Source: Candidatus Bathyarchaeota archaeon (lineage in GTDB: Archaea > Thermoproteota > CALKCG01 > B24 > DRYS01). From it: a stretch of 64,000 nucleotides of DNA. Of the stretch, positions 28,146 to 36,363 are shown piece after piece. The stretch is from contig JAGTQC010000003.1 of NCBI GenBank assembly GCA_018396535.1, positions 64,988 through 128,987 of the forward strand. The letters are read 5' to 3'. The notes beneath the pieces are model-generated. The model was not told where the DNA came from. It ran no database searches and saw only the letters and a list, made by a program, of their open reading frames with translations. Both the position numbers and the translations under genes were made by a program. Positions within the stretch are counted from its first letter, which is position 1. Each line of letters begins with the position of its first letter.

Positions 28146-28628
28146 TTAGCTAGCGAGTTTAGCTTTCATAAGGTATGCATCCTCTCCATCCAGATAATAG
28201 AAGGGTATTTGTGAAACTATTTCAAACCCAAACTTTCTATACAGATTTATAGCGATAGAGTTTGATACTCTAACCTCTAGTATACATTCCTCCAGCCTCC
28301 TCTCCCTCATGGAATCTAAAGCTTTAGCTAGCAGGGATTTACCTATACCCCTATTCCTATATTCTGGTAGAACAGCTATAGATATTATATGTCCTCTACG
28401 TTTAGCTTTAAGTCTAGGTAGATCGAAGCCTGCTGTCTCCTCCCTACACATGATGTATCCTACGATCTTTCCATCTACTTCGGCTACGTAGAATAGATCT
28501 GGATACTTCTCTCTAATCTCTTCGAAGAATATCGGTGCGTAATTCTCAGGTAGACACCTTCTATTGATCGCTATAACTTCCCTTATATCTTCCCTCCTAC
28601 ATTCCCTTATCCTATACTCATTACTCAA
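28146..28628 (-). CDS. Ard1/RimI-like protein N-terminal acetyltransferase
   Basis: A 160-residue GNAT enzyme that closely resembles Sulfolobus Ard1. Matching stretches are INRRCLPENY near the start, VGYIMCREE, the acetyl-CoA loop ISIAVLPEYRNRGIGKSLL (about residue 85) and EVRVSNSIAINLYRKFGF, ending YYLDGEDAYLM. By family knowledge it acetylates N-termini of many proteins after Met removal and also the chromatin protein Alba. It is cytoplasmic and monocistronic, convergent with lhr. Confidence 0.9.
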   Translation of the reverse strand: MSNEYRIRECRREDIREVIAINRRCLPENYAPIFFEEIREKYPDLFYVAEVDGKIVGYIMCREETAGFDLPRLKAKRRGHIISIAVLPEYRNRGIGKSLLAKALDSMRERRLEECILEVRVSNSIAINLYRKFGFEIVSQIPFYYLDGEDAYLMKAKLAS

Positions 28629-28734
28629 CTCCTAGATAGGAGTAAACCCTCGCTGACAGGTATATAACGGTTACTAAGGTTTACACAACCTTTTTCTATA
28701 GGTGATAGCATCTCACTTCGATTTGTGATCTATC

Positions 28735-29370
28735 TTGAGTTGGAAGAGTGAAGCTACCCTCTACCTATGCAATATACTTGTGCGTCTCGGCGCTCTGCAA
28801 TTCGGTATGTTTAAGCTTACGAGTGGTAAGATAAGCCCATACTATATAGATCTGAGGATAGTCCCAAGCTTTCCATCAGTATTTAAGAAGGTATGTGAAT
28901 TCTATGTTAAACTACTAGAGGAGGAGGTAGGTATCGATAGATTCGATAGAATAGCGGGTATACCTACAGCTGGGATACCGTTCGCATCGATAACAGCATA
29001 CCTTCTAGACAAGCCTTTAATCTATGTTAGGAAGGAGGAGAGGGCTCATGGACGTGAACGTATGATAGAGGGTGTAGTTAAACCTGGTGATAGAGCTGTA
29101 GTTCTCGATGATCTTATAACAACGGGTAAGAGTATACTTAACGCTGTTAAAGCTTTGAGAGGAGAGGGTGTAATCGTAGAGGATGCTGTAGTCCTTATAG
29201 ATAGGATGGAGGGTGGTAGGGAGAAGCTGGAGGAGGATGGTGTGAAACTCCACTCGGTAGCATCTATACTCGATATAGCTGAGATACTAAGCAATTCTGG
29301 TGTAATAGCTGATGAACAGTATAAGGCTATAGCTAAACAGGTGAGAGGTACAATACATTCATGTAGTTAA
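28735..29370 (+). CDS. pyrE: Orotate phosphoribosyltransferase
   Basis: A 211-residue enzyme that makes orotidine 5'-phosphate from orotate and PRPP in pyrimidine synthesis. Typical parts are FKLTSGKISPYYIDLR (orotate side), AGIPTAGIPFA, YVRKEERAHG (flexible catalytic loop with Lys) and the PRPP motif VVLDDLITTGKS (about residue 122). Length matches archaeal PyrE without fusion to PyrF. Start is TTG. No other pyr gene is in the window. Confidence 0.94.
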   Translation: MSWKSEATLYLCNILVRLGALQFGMFKLTSGKISPYYIDLRIVPSFPSVFKKVCEFYVKLLEEEVGIDRFDRIAGIPTAGIPFASITAYLLDKPLIYVRKEERAHGRERMIEGVVKPGDRAVVLDDLITTGKSILNAVKALRGEGVIVEDAVVLIDRMEGGREKLEEDGVKLHSVASILDIAEILSNSGVIADEQYKAIAKQVRGTIHSCS

Positions 29371-29469
29371 CCCGTCTAGGCTTAGATAACATTTTTCTCT
29401 CCCTACTATTAGTGAAGAATATATCTGCGTGATTCTACATGGTTATATCATCGATAGAAAGCTGGCAGC

Positions 29470-30810
29470 GTGATAGGTATGGTTAGTAAGATAGATCTAA
29501 GGAAGAGGGTAAGGATAGCAGATGCACAGTATGGTGAGGTTGTACTAGCAGGGTTTGTACAGGATGTTAGAGTTTTAAAGAATGTAGTCTTCATGATCTT
29601 AAGGGATGTATCTGGTATAACCCAGATAGTATTCAAGAAGGGTTCTGTACCAGATGATGTATTCGAAGAAGTTTGCTCTATACCTAGGGAGAGTATCGTA
29701 GCAGTAAGGGGTATTATGATCGAGAGCTCTATAGCTAAACTAGGTAGAGAGGTTATTCCTATAGAGTTTGAAGTTTTAAGTGAAGCCTCACAGCCTCTTC
29801 CGATAGAATTCCTCAACCCATCGGTTGAAACAGGGCTTAGCAGGAGGCTAGATTATAGGTTTATCGATCTAAGGAATCCTAGGGTTTTAGCTATATTCAA
29901 GATTCAGAGTGCTATCACAGGTCTACTACACGAATTCTTCAGGAGTAGAGGTTTCATAGAGGTTCATACACCTAAGATAGTAGCTGAGGCTACCGAATCT
30001 GGTGCATCAGTTTTTCCAGTAGACTACTTCGGTAGGAAGGTCTTCCTAGCTCAAAGCCCACAGTTCTATAAGCAGATGCTTATGGCTTCAGGCTTCGAGA
30101 AGGTTTATGAGATAGGTCCTGTATTTAGAGCTGAACCACATCATACACCAAGACATTTATGCGAATATACGAGTATAGATTTCGAAGTTAGCTACATAGA
30201 GAGCTACCATGACGTTATGGATATAGTAGAGGATATGGTGGTGTACATAGTGAATCGTATAGGAGACATATGTAGTAGAGAATTCGAGATACTCAATGTT
30301 AAACCACCTAGGATGGATAAAGGATTACCGAGGATAACGGTTAGAGAAGCGTATAGACTCGTAGAATCTAGAGGCTATAAGCCGACATATATGGAGGATC
30401 TAGATACTCGTGGAGAGAGGGTATTCTCTAAAGCTGTAGAAGAGGAGTATGGGTATAAAGCTGCTTTCCTCATAGAGTTTCCGTGGAGATCTGGGTCTAG
30501 GCCCTTCTACGTTATGCGTAAGCTTGATGAGCCTGACTGGGCTTATAGTTTCGATCTAATATGGGATGGTTTAGAAATAACAACTGGAGGTCAGAGGGAG
30601 CATAGGTATGATATACTTAGAAATCAATGTATCGAGAAAGGGTATAACCCAGATAACTTTGGTTTCTATCTAGAATTCTTTAAGTATGGTGTACCTCCGC
30701 ATGGGGGTTCGGGTACGGGTTTAGAACGTCTAACTATGAAGATAGTGGATCTAGAGAATATAAGGGAGGCTGTATTACTCCCTAGGGATCCTGAGAGAGT
30801 TAAACCTTAA
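29470..30810 (+). CDS. aspS: Aspartyl-tRNA synthetase, archaeal type
   Basis: A 446-residue class IIb synthetase. An N-terminal OB-fold anticodon domain spans residues 15-110. The catalytic domain carries motif 1 with FIEVHTPKI, motif 2 with VFRAEPHHTPRHL and motif 3 with GGSGTGLERL at the end; AQSPQFYKQM is Asp-side. Archaeal AspRS is either specific or non-discriminating (also charging tRNA-Asn). At the two OB-fold sites I remember as diagnostic this protein has Gln (GFVQDV) and Ser-Ile (ESSIAKLG), matching neither class well. Start is GTG 29470 or ATG 29479. It is followed by a small gene after 45 bases. Confidence 0.93.
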   Translation: MIGMVSKIDLRKRVRIADAQYGEVVLAGFVQDVRVLKNVVFMILRDVSGITQIVFKKGSVPDDVFEEVCSIPRESIVAVRGIMIESSIAKLGREVIPIEFEVLSEASQPLPIEFLNPSVETGLSRRLDYRFIDLRNPRVLAIFKIQSAITGLLHEFFRSRGFIEVHTPKIVAEATESGASVFPVDYFGRKVFLAQSPQFYKQMLMASGFEKVYEIGPVFRAEPHHTPRHLCEYTSIDFEVSYIESYHDVMDIVEDMVVYIVNRIGDICSREFEILNVKPPRMDKGLPRITVREAYRLVESRGYKPTYMEDLDTRGERVFSKAVEEEYGYKAAFLIEFPWRSGSRPFYVMRKLDEPDWAYSFDLIWDGLEITTGGQREHRYDILRNQCIEKGYNPDNFGFYLEFFKYGVPPHGGSGTGLERLTMKIVDLENIREAVLLPRDPERVKP

Positions 30811-30855
30811 GCTTTTTAAAGAATTAATAAATCATTTTGATGCGAGGAGATAGAT

Positions 30856-31083
30856 ATGAGTCGATGCCGTATATCTAAGAGATATATCGATGAAGCTTTA
30901 TCAATAGTACTTCAAGGTAAGGGTGCAGGTAAGGTTCCGCCAGATAAAGCTTTAGCCATGTTGAGATATGCATCTGAAGGTAAATTATCCTCCTCATCTG
31001 GGTTTCAATCTCTCCTAGAAGTACTGGAGTATATGGATCCAGAGAAGGCTAAGGATATAAGATCTAAGTGTGGTCTCCAATAG
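30856..31083 (+). CDS. Small hypothetical helical protein
   Basis: A 75-residue protein not recognised. It starts with ATG behind GCGAGGAGATAG, a good ribosome site, has resident codon use, and its stop lies 13 bases before the favoured Mer start. The sequence is helical with a Gly/Pro-rich turn (GKGAGKVPPDKAL) and two Cys, one near each end. There is no membrane segment. It could be a small RNA- or protein-binding factor of the aspS-mer transcript; no function is claimed. Confidence 0.6.
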   Translation: MSRCRISKRYIDEALSIVLQGKGAGKVPPDKALAMLRYASEGKLSSSSGFQSLLEVLEYMDPEKAKDIRSKCGLQ

Positions 31084-31096
31084 GGGGTTATCCTAT

Positions 31097-32092
31097 ATGA
31101 AGTTTGGTGTAGAGTTTGTTCCTAGAGAACCCTTCTGGAGGACGACTCTATATACTATAGAAGCTGAGAGGCTTGGATTCGATTACGTATGGATTACAGA
31201 TCATTATAATAATAGGAACGTCTTCACTACGCTCACTACCGCAGCGATATATACTAGAAGTATAAAGCTAGGTGTAGGTGTAACGAACCCGTATATAAGG
31301 CATCCGGCTGCTACGGCATCAGCTGTAGCATCCCTAGCTGAGATGGCTCCTGATAGGGTGGTCTTAGGTATTGGAGCAGGGGATAGAGCTACACTTGAAG
31401 GTATCGGTATCGAGATAATTAAGCCTTTATCAGCTGTAAAGGAGTCTGTACATATAATTAAGGAATTACTAGCTGGAAACCAGGTCTCCATCGATGGGAG
31501 TGTATTCAAAGTTAAATCTGCTTCGTTAAACTTCAAATGTAGATCTCATGTACCCATCTATATAGGTGCTCAAGGCCCGCTGATGCTATCCCTAGCCGGT
31601 GAGATCGGTGATGGTGTGCTCATAAATGCAAGTCATCCCAAGGATTTCAGGTATGCTATAGAATATGTTAAGAAGGGGGTTGAGAAAGCTTCGAGAGATG
31701 TTAAGAGCGTGGATATAGTAGCTTATACATCCTTCTCGGTAGCGGATGATGAAGCTAAAGCTGTGGAAGCATCTAAACAGGTGGTAGCTTTCATAGTAGC
31801 TGGAAGTCCTGAAGCTGTACTAGAGAGGCATGGTATAAATCTCGAGACTGCTTCTCGTATAAGAGAGCTTATAGTATCTGGGCGTTTCGGTGAAGCATTT
31901 AAATCCGTAACTACCGATATGATCGATGCATTCAGTGTTTCAGGTAGCCCATCATCTGTAGCTAAGCGTATAGATGAATGCTTAAAGGTGGGTGTGACGC
32001 AATTCGTAGTAGGTTCACCTATAGGTCCACAGCCTTATGAAGCTATGAGGATTATCAGCTCTAAGATAATACCTATGTTTAAAGCTGAATAG
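31097..32092 (+). CDS. mer: Methylene-tetrahydromethanopterin reductase-like, F420-dependent
   Basis: A 331-residue LLM-family TIM barrel that resembles methanogen Mer almost along its whole length. Examples are MKFGVEFVPREP, YVWITDHYNNRNV (about residue 35), LGVGVTNPYIRHPA, LGIGAGDRATLEGIG and YIGAQGPLML, and FVVGSPIGPQ near the end. Mer reduces methylene-H4MPT to methyl-H4MPT with F420H2. The track start at GTG 31070 overlaps the previous gene; ATG 31097 lies eight bases after TAGGGGGT, a strong ribosome site, and gives the standard Mer N-terminus, so I moved the start. A one-carbon role is likely, though other F420-dependent oxidoreductases share the fold. Confidence 0.85.
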   Translation: MKFGVEFVPREPFWRTTLYTIEAERLGFDYVWITDHYNNRNVFTTLTTAAIYTRSIKLGVGVTNPYIRHPAATASAVASLAEMAPDRVVLGIGAGDRATLEGIGIEIIKPLSAVKESVHIIKELLAGNQVSIDGSVFKVKSASLNFKCRSHVPIYIGAQGPLMLSLAGEIGDGVLINASHPKDFRYAIEYVKKGVEKASRDVKSVDIVAYTSFSVADDEAKAVEASKQVVAFIVAGSPEAVLERHGINLETASRIRELIVSGRFGEAFKSVTTDMIDAFSVSGSPSSVAKRIDECLKVGVTQFVVGSPIGPQPYEAMRIISSKIIPMFKAE

Positions 32093-32117
32093 CACTTCTA
32101 ACACATTATTTTAGTCT

Positions 32118-32126
32118 CTATAAATA
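32118..32126 (+). promoter_or_regulatory. TATA box of the iol-like operon
   Basis: CTATAAATA lies about 50 bases before the TTG start of the iolG-like gene. Transcription would begin near 32147, directly at the inverted repeat described next. The rest of the 79-base gap after mer contains no gene. Confidence 0.55.
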
Positions 32127-32147
32127 ATTCTTAAGCCACGTATCTAT

Positions 32148-32164
32148 ACCGACATCCTATCGGT
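32148..32164 (+). promoter_or_regulatory. Inverted repeat at the predicted transcript start, possible operator
   Basis: ACCGA and TCGGT face each other across a seven-base spacer, with flanking TA on both sides. The repeat sits about 25-40 bases after the TATA box, where a repressor would block initiation or an RNA hairpin would sit at the 5' end. Regulation by inositol or a related sugar is only inference. Confidence 0.35.
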
Positions 32165-32171
32165 GTAGTCT

Positions 32172-33179
32172 TTGAAGAGTGTAAGATACGCTGTTATCGG
32201 TCTAGGTAGGATAGGTAGATTGCATTGTGAAACGCTTAGATCGAGAGTCGATAAAGCCGAGCTTGTAGCTGTATGCGATCTATCAGAGGATCTAGCTAGA
32301 TCTATAGGTGAAAAGCTTGGTGTAGAATGGTGTTCAGATTATTCGAAGATTCTTGTAAACCAGTATATAGATGCTGTAGTCGTAGCTACACCTACCTTTA
32401 CCCATAAATCTATAGTCTTAGAAGCTTTAGAGGAGGGGAAGCATGTATTCGTAGAGAAGCCTCTAGCTCCATCATCAAGCGAAGCTAAGGAGATAGTTTC
32501 TATAGCTAATAGGAAACGTCTTAAGGTTATGGTAGGTTATCAACGTAGATTCGATTACGCGTATAGGGAGGCTAAGCTTAGGATAGAGGAGGAGGGTATA
32601 GGTAGGCCTATATGCTTCATCGATATAGCTAGGGATCCGCAACCCCCTTCAGGCTGGGCTGCTGATCCGAAGCTGAGTGGAGGTATATTCGCAGATATGC
32701 TTACACACGACTTTGATATAGCGAGATGGCTCCTAGGCTTGGAAGTATTGAAGGTATACGTATTAGGTGGAAACTTCTTCTATAACGATTTGAAGATGCT
32801 TGGAGACTTAGACTTCGCTAATATTATGCTTGAATTTGAAAACGGTGTTCAAGGTTTAATACAGGGTTGTAGGAGATCTGTATACGGTTATGATTTGAGG
32901 ACAGAGATTCTAGGGACAGATGGCACGATCTCTATCGGTTGCAGCTTCGATTACTCATTCTATCATGGTACTCCTGAAGGTGTAAGGTTTCGCGGGGCTC
33001 CGTGGTTTGAGAGAAGGTTTTATGAAGCTTACGTCGATGAGTTGAGGAGCTTCACAGAAGCTATACTAAACGACTCACCTCCTCAGGTTACCGTGGAGGA
33101 TGGGTATAAAGCTCTATGTATAGCGGATGCATGTTGGAAGTCCTTTAGAGAGGGGCGAGTTGTATCTGTAGTCTATTAG
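32172..33179 (+). CDS. iolG: Inositol 2-dehydrogenase-like Gfo/Idh enzyme
   Basis: A 335-residue NAD-dependent dehydrogenase. The Rossmann motif is AVIGLGRIGRLH, the Lys of FVEKPLA (about residue 97) is catalytic in IolG, and SGGIFADMLTHDFDIARWLL (about 170) contains the Asp/His active-site pattern typical of myo-inositol 2-dehydrogenases. Length equals IolG. It would oxidise myo-inositol to 2-keto-inositol (scyllo-inosose). Start is TTG. It heads a run of four genes whose families, in the same direction, are those of the Thermotoga maritima inositol pathway, which strongly supports the call over other Gfo/Idh substrates. Confidence 0.82.
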   Translation: MKSVRYAVIGLGRIGRLHCETLRSRVDKAELVAVCDLSEDLARSIGEKLGVEWCSDYSKILVNQYIDAVVVATPTFTHKSIVLEALEEGKHVFVEKPLAPSSSEAKEIVSIANRKRLKVMVGYQRRFDYAYREAKLRIEEEGIGRPICFIDIARDPQPPSGWAADPKLSGGIFADMLTHDFDIARWLLGLEVLKVYVLGGNFFYNDLKMLGDLDFANIMLEFENGVQGLIQGCRRSVYGYDLRTEILGTDGTISIGCSFDYSFYHGTPEGVRFRGAPWFERRFYEAYVDELRSFTEAILNDSPPQVTVEDGYKALCIADACWKSFREGRVVSVVY

Positions 33180-33239
33180 AGTATTTGAGCTTTAAATCCC
33201 TAATACTCATTAGTCTACTCGTAGTGGGGGATAGGTGGG

Positions 33240-34430
33240 ATGCTAGCTGCAGTTCTCTATGCAGATTTCGATCCACGTAGAGGTTATGCTATATCTAGGG
33301 ATGAAGTTGCTTCTCGTAAAGTTCGTGAAGGTAGTAGTGTATGGAGGAATCCTAGGCTTAGGCTAGAGGAGAGAGATATTCCAAAACCTAGGGGTAGGGA
33401 GGTGTTGATTAGGGTTAAAGCTGTAGGGATATGCGGTAGCGATATCCATATGGTGGAATCCGATAGCGAGGGCTATATGCTATACCCGGGTTTAACCAGG
33501 CTACCTGTAGTATTAGGGCATGAATTTAGTGGTATCGTAGAGGAGGTTGGTGGAGGGGTTAGAAGCGTTAAACCTGGCGATATGGTTACTAGTGAGGAGA
33601 TGCTTTGGTGTGGTGAGTGTTTGATATGTAGATCGATAGATGTGAATCATTGTACTAGGCTTAACGATCCCGGAGACCTTGAGTTTGGGGAGTTAGGTTT
33701 CACACATGATGGCGCTATGGCTGAATACGTCGTAGTTCATGAAAAGTATCTATGGAGTATAAACTCGCTTCTAGATAGGTATAGAAGTGAGGATAGGGTT
33801 TTCGAAGCAGGTAGCCTAGTGGAGCCTGCATCTGTAGCGTATAGAGCGATATTCAATAGAGCTGGAGGATTCGATCCAGGTAGTTATGTAGCTGTATGGG
33901 GTGCAGGACCTATAGGCTTATCGGCTATAGCTTTAGCTAAAACTGCAGGTGCTAGTAGAGTTATAGCTTTCGAAGTAAGTTCTATCAGGATTGAGCTAGC
34001 TAGATCTATGGGTGCGGACTACGTATTCAATCCTATAGAGCTTGAGAGGATGGGTGTACAGCCTTGGGAGAAGATAATCGAGGTTACAGATGGATGGGGT
34101 GTAGATCTACACGTAGAAGCTTCGGGTGTACCTGAGCTACTTACTCAGATGGAGCGAAGTCTAGCTATAGGAGGTAAGATTGCATGGATAGGTAGAGCTC
34201 CTAGATCTGTATCGATGTATCCTGAGATATTCCAGGTTAGAAGGGGGCAGATATATGGTAGCCAAGGCCATTCTGGATGGGGTATATTCAGAAATGTTAT
34301 AAGGTTAATGTCCTCTGGATCTATAGATACTACGAAGATGATAACTAGCAGGTTTAGGTTGAGTGAGATATTCAAAGCATTCGAGAGAGCTAGGCAGAGG
34401 GTGGATGGTAAGATAACGTTGAAGCCTTAG
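33240..34430 (+). CDS. iolM: Zinc alcohol dehydrogenase, scyllo-inosose 3-dehydrogenase-like
   Basis: A 396-residue medium-chain dehydrogenase. The catalytic zinc site is GICGSDIH and LGHEFSG; the structural zinc site has four Cys in CGECLICRSIDVNHC. The NAD motif is GAGPIGLSAIALAK (about residue 220). An N-terminal extension (VLYADFDPRRGY), GYMLYPGLT, EEMLWCG and FQVRRGQIYGSQGHSGWG resemble the T. maritima TM0412 (IolM) protein as I remember it. There it oxidises scyllo-inosose to the 3-dehydro compound. ATG start follows AGGTGG. It lies 60 bases after iolG. Confidence 0.82.
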   Translation: MLAAVLYADFDPRRGYAISRDEVASRKVREGSSVWRNPRLRLEERDIPKPRGREVLIRVKAVGICGSDIHMVESDSEGYMLYPGLTRLPVVLGHEFSGIVEEVGGGVRSVKPGDMVTSEEMLWCGECLICRSIDVNHCTRLNDPGDLEFGELGFTHDGAMAEYVVVHEKYLWSINSLLDRYRSEDRVFEAGSLVEPASVAYRAIFNRAGGFDPGSYVAVWGAGPIGLSAIALAKTAGASRVIAFEVSSIRIELARSMGADYVFNPIELERMGVQPWEKIIEVTDGWGVDLHVEASGVPELLTQMERSLAIGGKIAWIGRAPRSVSMYPEIFQVRRGQIYGSQGHSGWGIFRNVIRLMSSGSIDTTKMITSRFRLSEIFKAFERARQRVDGKITLKP

Positions 34431-34488
34431 GATATAAGGATAGAGTTATTTCCTCAGATTATACCTGCATATATTCTGGTGTCTAGGC

Positions 34489-35448
34489 ATGACCTGTATA
34501 GTTAGTAGCCGTTGGTCTCAGCCAGTACTAGATCGCTTTAATCGTAAGATATACCTAGATCAGATGAGTACTAGTGAACTTGAAGGGAAGGTGAAGGAGA
34601 ATGATATAGTCTTCCTTCCAGTCGGATCCTTAGAGGCTCACGGTCCTTTTGCACCGTTAGGTGAGGATACTATAATAGGCGTCTCCATAGCTGAGAGGGT
34701 AGCCTACGAGACAGGTGTTACGGTAGCACCACCTATACCTTACGGTAGTCATCCTAGTCATCACTACGGTATACCCGGTACTATCCCTGTTAAAGCTACG
34801 CTGCTAGCTGAGTATGTAGCAGAGGTTATTAGATGGCTTTCTAACGCTGGGTTTAAGAAAATATTCATATGGAATAGTCATGGGCAGGAGTATGTTCTTC
34901 CGATAGCTAAGGATTTAGCTATAGTAGAGAAGAGGGTACATGCGCTTATACTCGTTACTAGCTGGTGGGCTTGGGTTCAAGATATATTGAGGAAAGCTGG
35001 TAGTGGTGAAGAAGTAGCTCCGGGTGTAAGGATAGAAACACCGTTTATACATGCAGATGAGGTCGAGACAAGCATCATATGGTATCTAGCTCCGGATCTA
35101 ATCGATGAAGAAAAGTTGAGGAAGGAGGGTGAATGGGGTGTATATAGGCCGCTACCACCTAGGTGGGTTAATACAGCTGGTAACGTGTTTACGGATAGAC
35201 CGTTTAACTGGTATGATGTAAGCGCTCTACCCGAGTTCTACTATTATCGTAAGGGTTTCGTAGGCTACGCTAATCTCGCAGATCCGGCTAAGGGTAGGAT
35301 TATAGTCGAGAAGGTTATCGAGAGGGTTGTAGAATTTGTCGAATGGCTTAAGAGGAGTTATCCAGCTGGTAGGATACCTAGGACTTGGATAGAGTTTGAG
35401 GAGCTGTATTTCGATAAGCCTAGATCGTGGTGTGAACCTAAAGGTTAG
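34489..35448 (+). CDS. iolN: Creatininase-family hydrolase, 3-dehydro-scyllo-inosose hydrolase-like
   Basis: A 319-residue metal-dependent amidohydrolase-like protein. The first metal motif is FLPVGSLEAHGP (about residue 43), with Asp in LGEDTIIG, then GSHPSHHYG, NSHGQE and HADEVETS (about 190), which supply Glu, His and Asp ligands in the creatininase fold. In T. maritima the member encoded beside IolM opens the ring of 3-dehydro-scyllo-inosose to give 5-keto-L-gluconate. Creatininase itself or MftE would be alternatives, but neither creatine nor mycofactocin genes are near. It lies 58 bases after iolM. Confidence 0.8.
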   Translation: MTCIVSSRWSQPVLDRFNRKIYLDQMSTSELEGKVKENDIVFLPVGSLEAHGPFAPLGEDTIIGVSIAERVAYETGVTVAPPIPYGSHPSHHYGIPGTIPVKATLLAEYVAEVIRWLSNAGFKKIFIWNSHGQEYVLPIAKDLAIVEKRVHALILVTSWWAWVQDILRKAGSGEEVAPGVRIETPFIHADEVETSIIWYLAPDLIDEEKLRKEGEWGVYRPLPPRWVNTAGNVFTDRPFNWYDVSALPEFYYYRKGFVGYANLADPAKGRIIVEKVIERVVEFVEWLKRSYPAGRIPRTWIEFEELYFDKPRSWCEPKG

Positions 35449-35466
35449 AAGTTTACGGTTGATGAT

Positions 35467-36276
35467 TTGTTGAAGCTATCCGTAGTATATCTATTAACAT
35501 CGGATCCCAGGTTTAGTCTAGGTGTAAGAGGCCCCCTAGATAGTCTACTACCGAAGATTAGATCTTTGGGTATAGATGGCGTAGAGTATAATATACCTAA
35601 TCCTTTCGATATCGACGGCGTTAGGTTACGTAGGATTACCCACGATTACGGGTTAGATATACCTGTGCTATCGACAGGCTTATCGCATATCCTATATGGG
35701 ATTAGTCTATCTAGTATAGATGAATATTCTAGATTGAAAGCTGTGGGGTGGATACGTCGATATATAGACTTGTCTTGCGTACTTGAATCGTATAGAATCG
35801 TCCTAGGATTGGTTAGGGGTAGGTGTGACGATCGTGATCTAGGTATGCGGTTTCTGATATCCTCCTTAATAGAGCTTGATCGTTATGCACATGATAGGGG
35901 TGTGGATATATTGTTAGAACCGTTAAGTAGTAGTGAAACAAATCTTGTGAATAATGTGGGGGAAGCTTTAAGACTTGTAGATATGTTTAGATCTGTACGT
36001 ATCCTATTCGATGTTTATCATGTGTTAAACGAAGAGGGTGATATAGCTAGATCTCTAGAGTATGCTGGAAGATATATAAGGCATGTACATATAGCTGATA
36101 GGTGTAGAGGGGTATCTGAGTTAGGGAAGCTTCCTGTAGATCAGCTTCTAAAGACTTTAAGTTTGATAGGGTATAGAGGATATATAAGCTTGGAAGCTAG
36201 GATCGAGTATAGTATCGAAGAATCTATCAAGAAATTTGTAGATATTGTTAAAGGCTTCTCTCAGATTATAGGTTAG
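35467..36276 (+). CDS. iolO: TIM-barrel epimerase, 5-keto-L-gluconate epimerase-like
   Basis: A 269-residue AP2Ec-fold protein, the same size as T. maritima TM0416 (IolO). Shared-looking stretches are LSTGLSHILYGISL, IVLGLVRGRCDD, LLEPLSSSETNLVNNVGEAL, and metal ligands Glu in LLEPL, Asp in LFDVYH, His in HVHIAD and Glu in SLEARIE. In Thermotoga the enzyme converts 5-keto-L-gluconate to D-tagaturonate. Start is TTG, 18 bases after the creatininase-like gene, so the two are in one transcript. Enzymes for tagaturonate are not in this window. Confidence 0.78.
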   Translation: MLKLSVVYLLTSDPRFSLGVRGPLDSLLPKIRSLGIDGVEYNIPNPFDIDGVRLRRITHDYGLDIPVLSTGLSHILYGISLSSIDEYSRLKAVGWIRRYIDLSCVLESYRIVLGLVRGRCDDRDLGMRFLISSLIELDRYAHDRGVDILLEPLSSSETNLVNNVGEALRLVDMFRSVRILFDVYHVLNEEGDIARSLEYAGRYIRHVHIADRCRGVSELGKLPVDQLLKTLSLIGYRGYISLEARIEYSIEESIKKFVDIVKGFSQIIG

Positions 36277-36363
36277 CTCTAGGATTACTCTAAGGTTATT
36301 ATTATGGATAGGTAAGGGTAGAGGTAAAGTTATTAGTATAGATTAAACTCGTATAGATATAGC

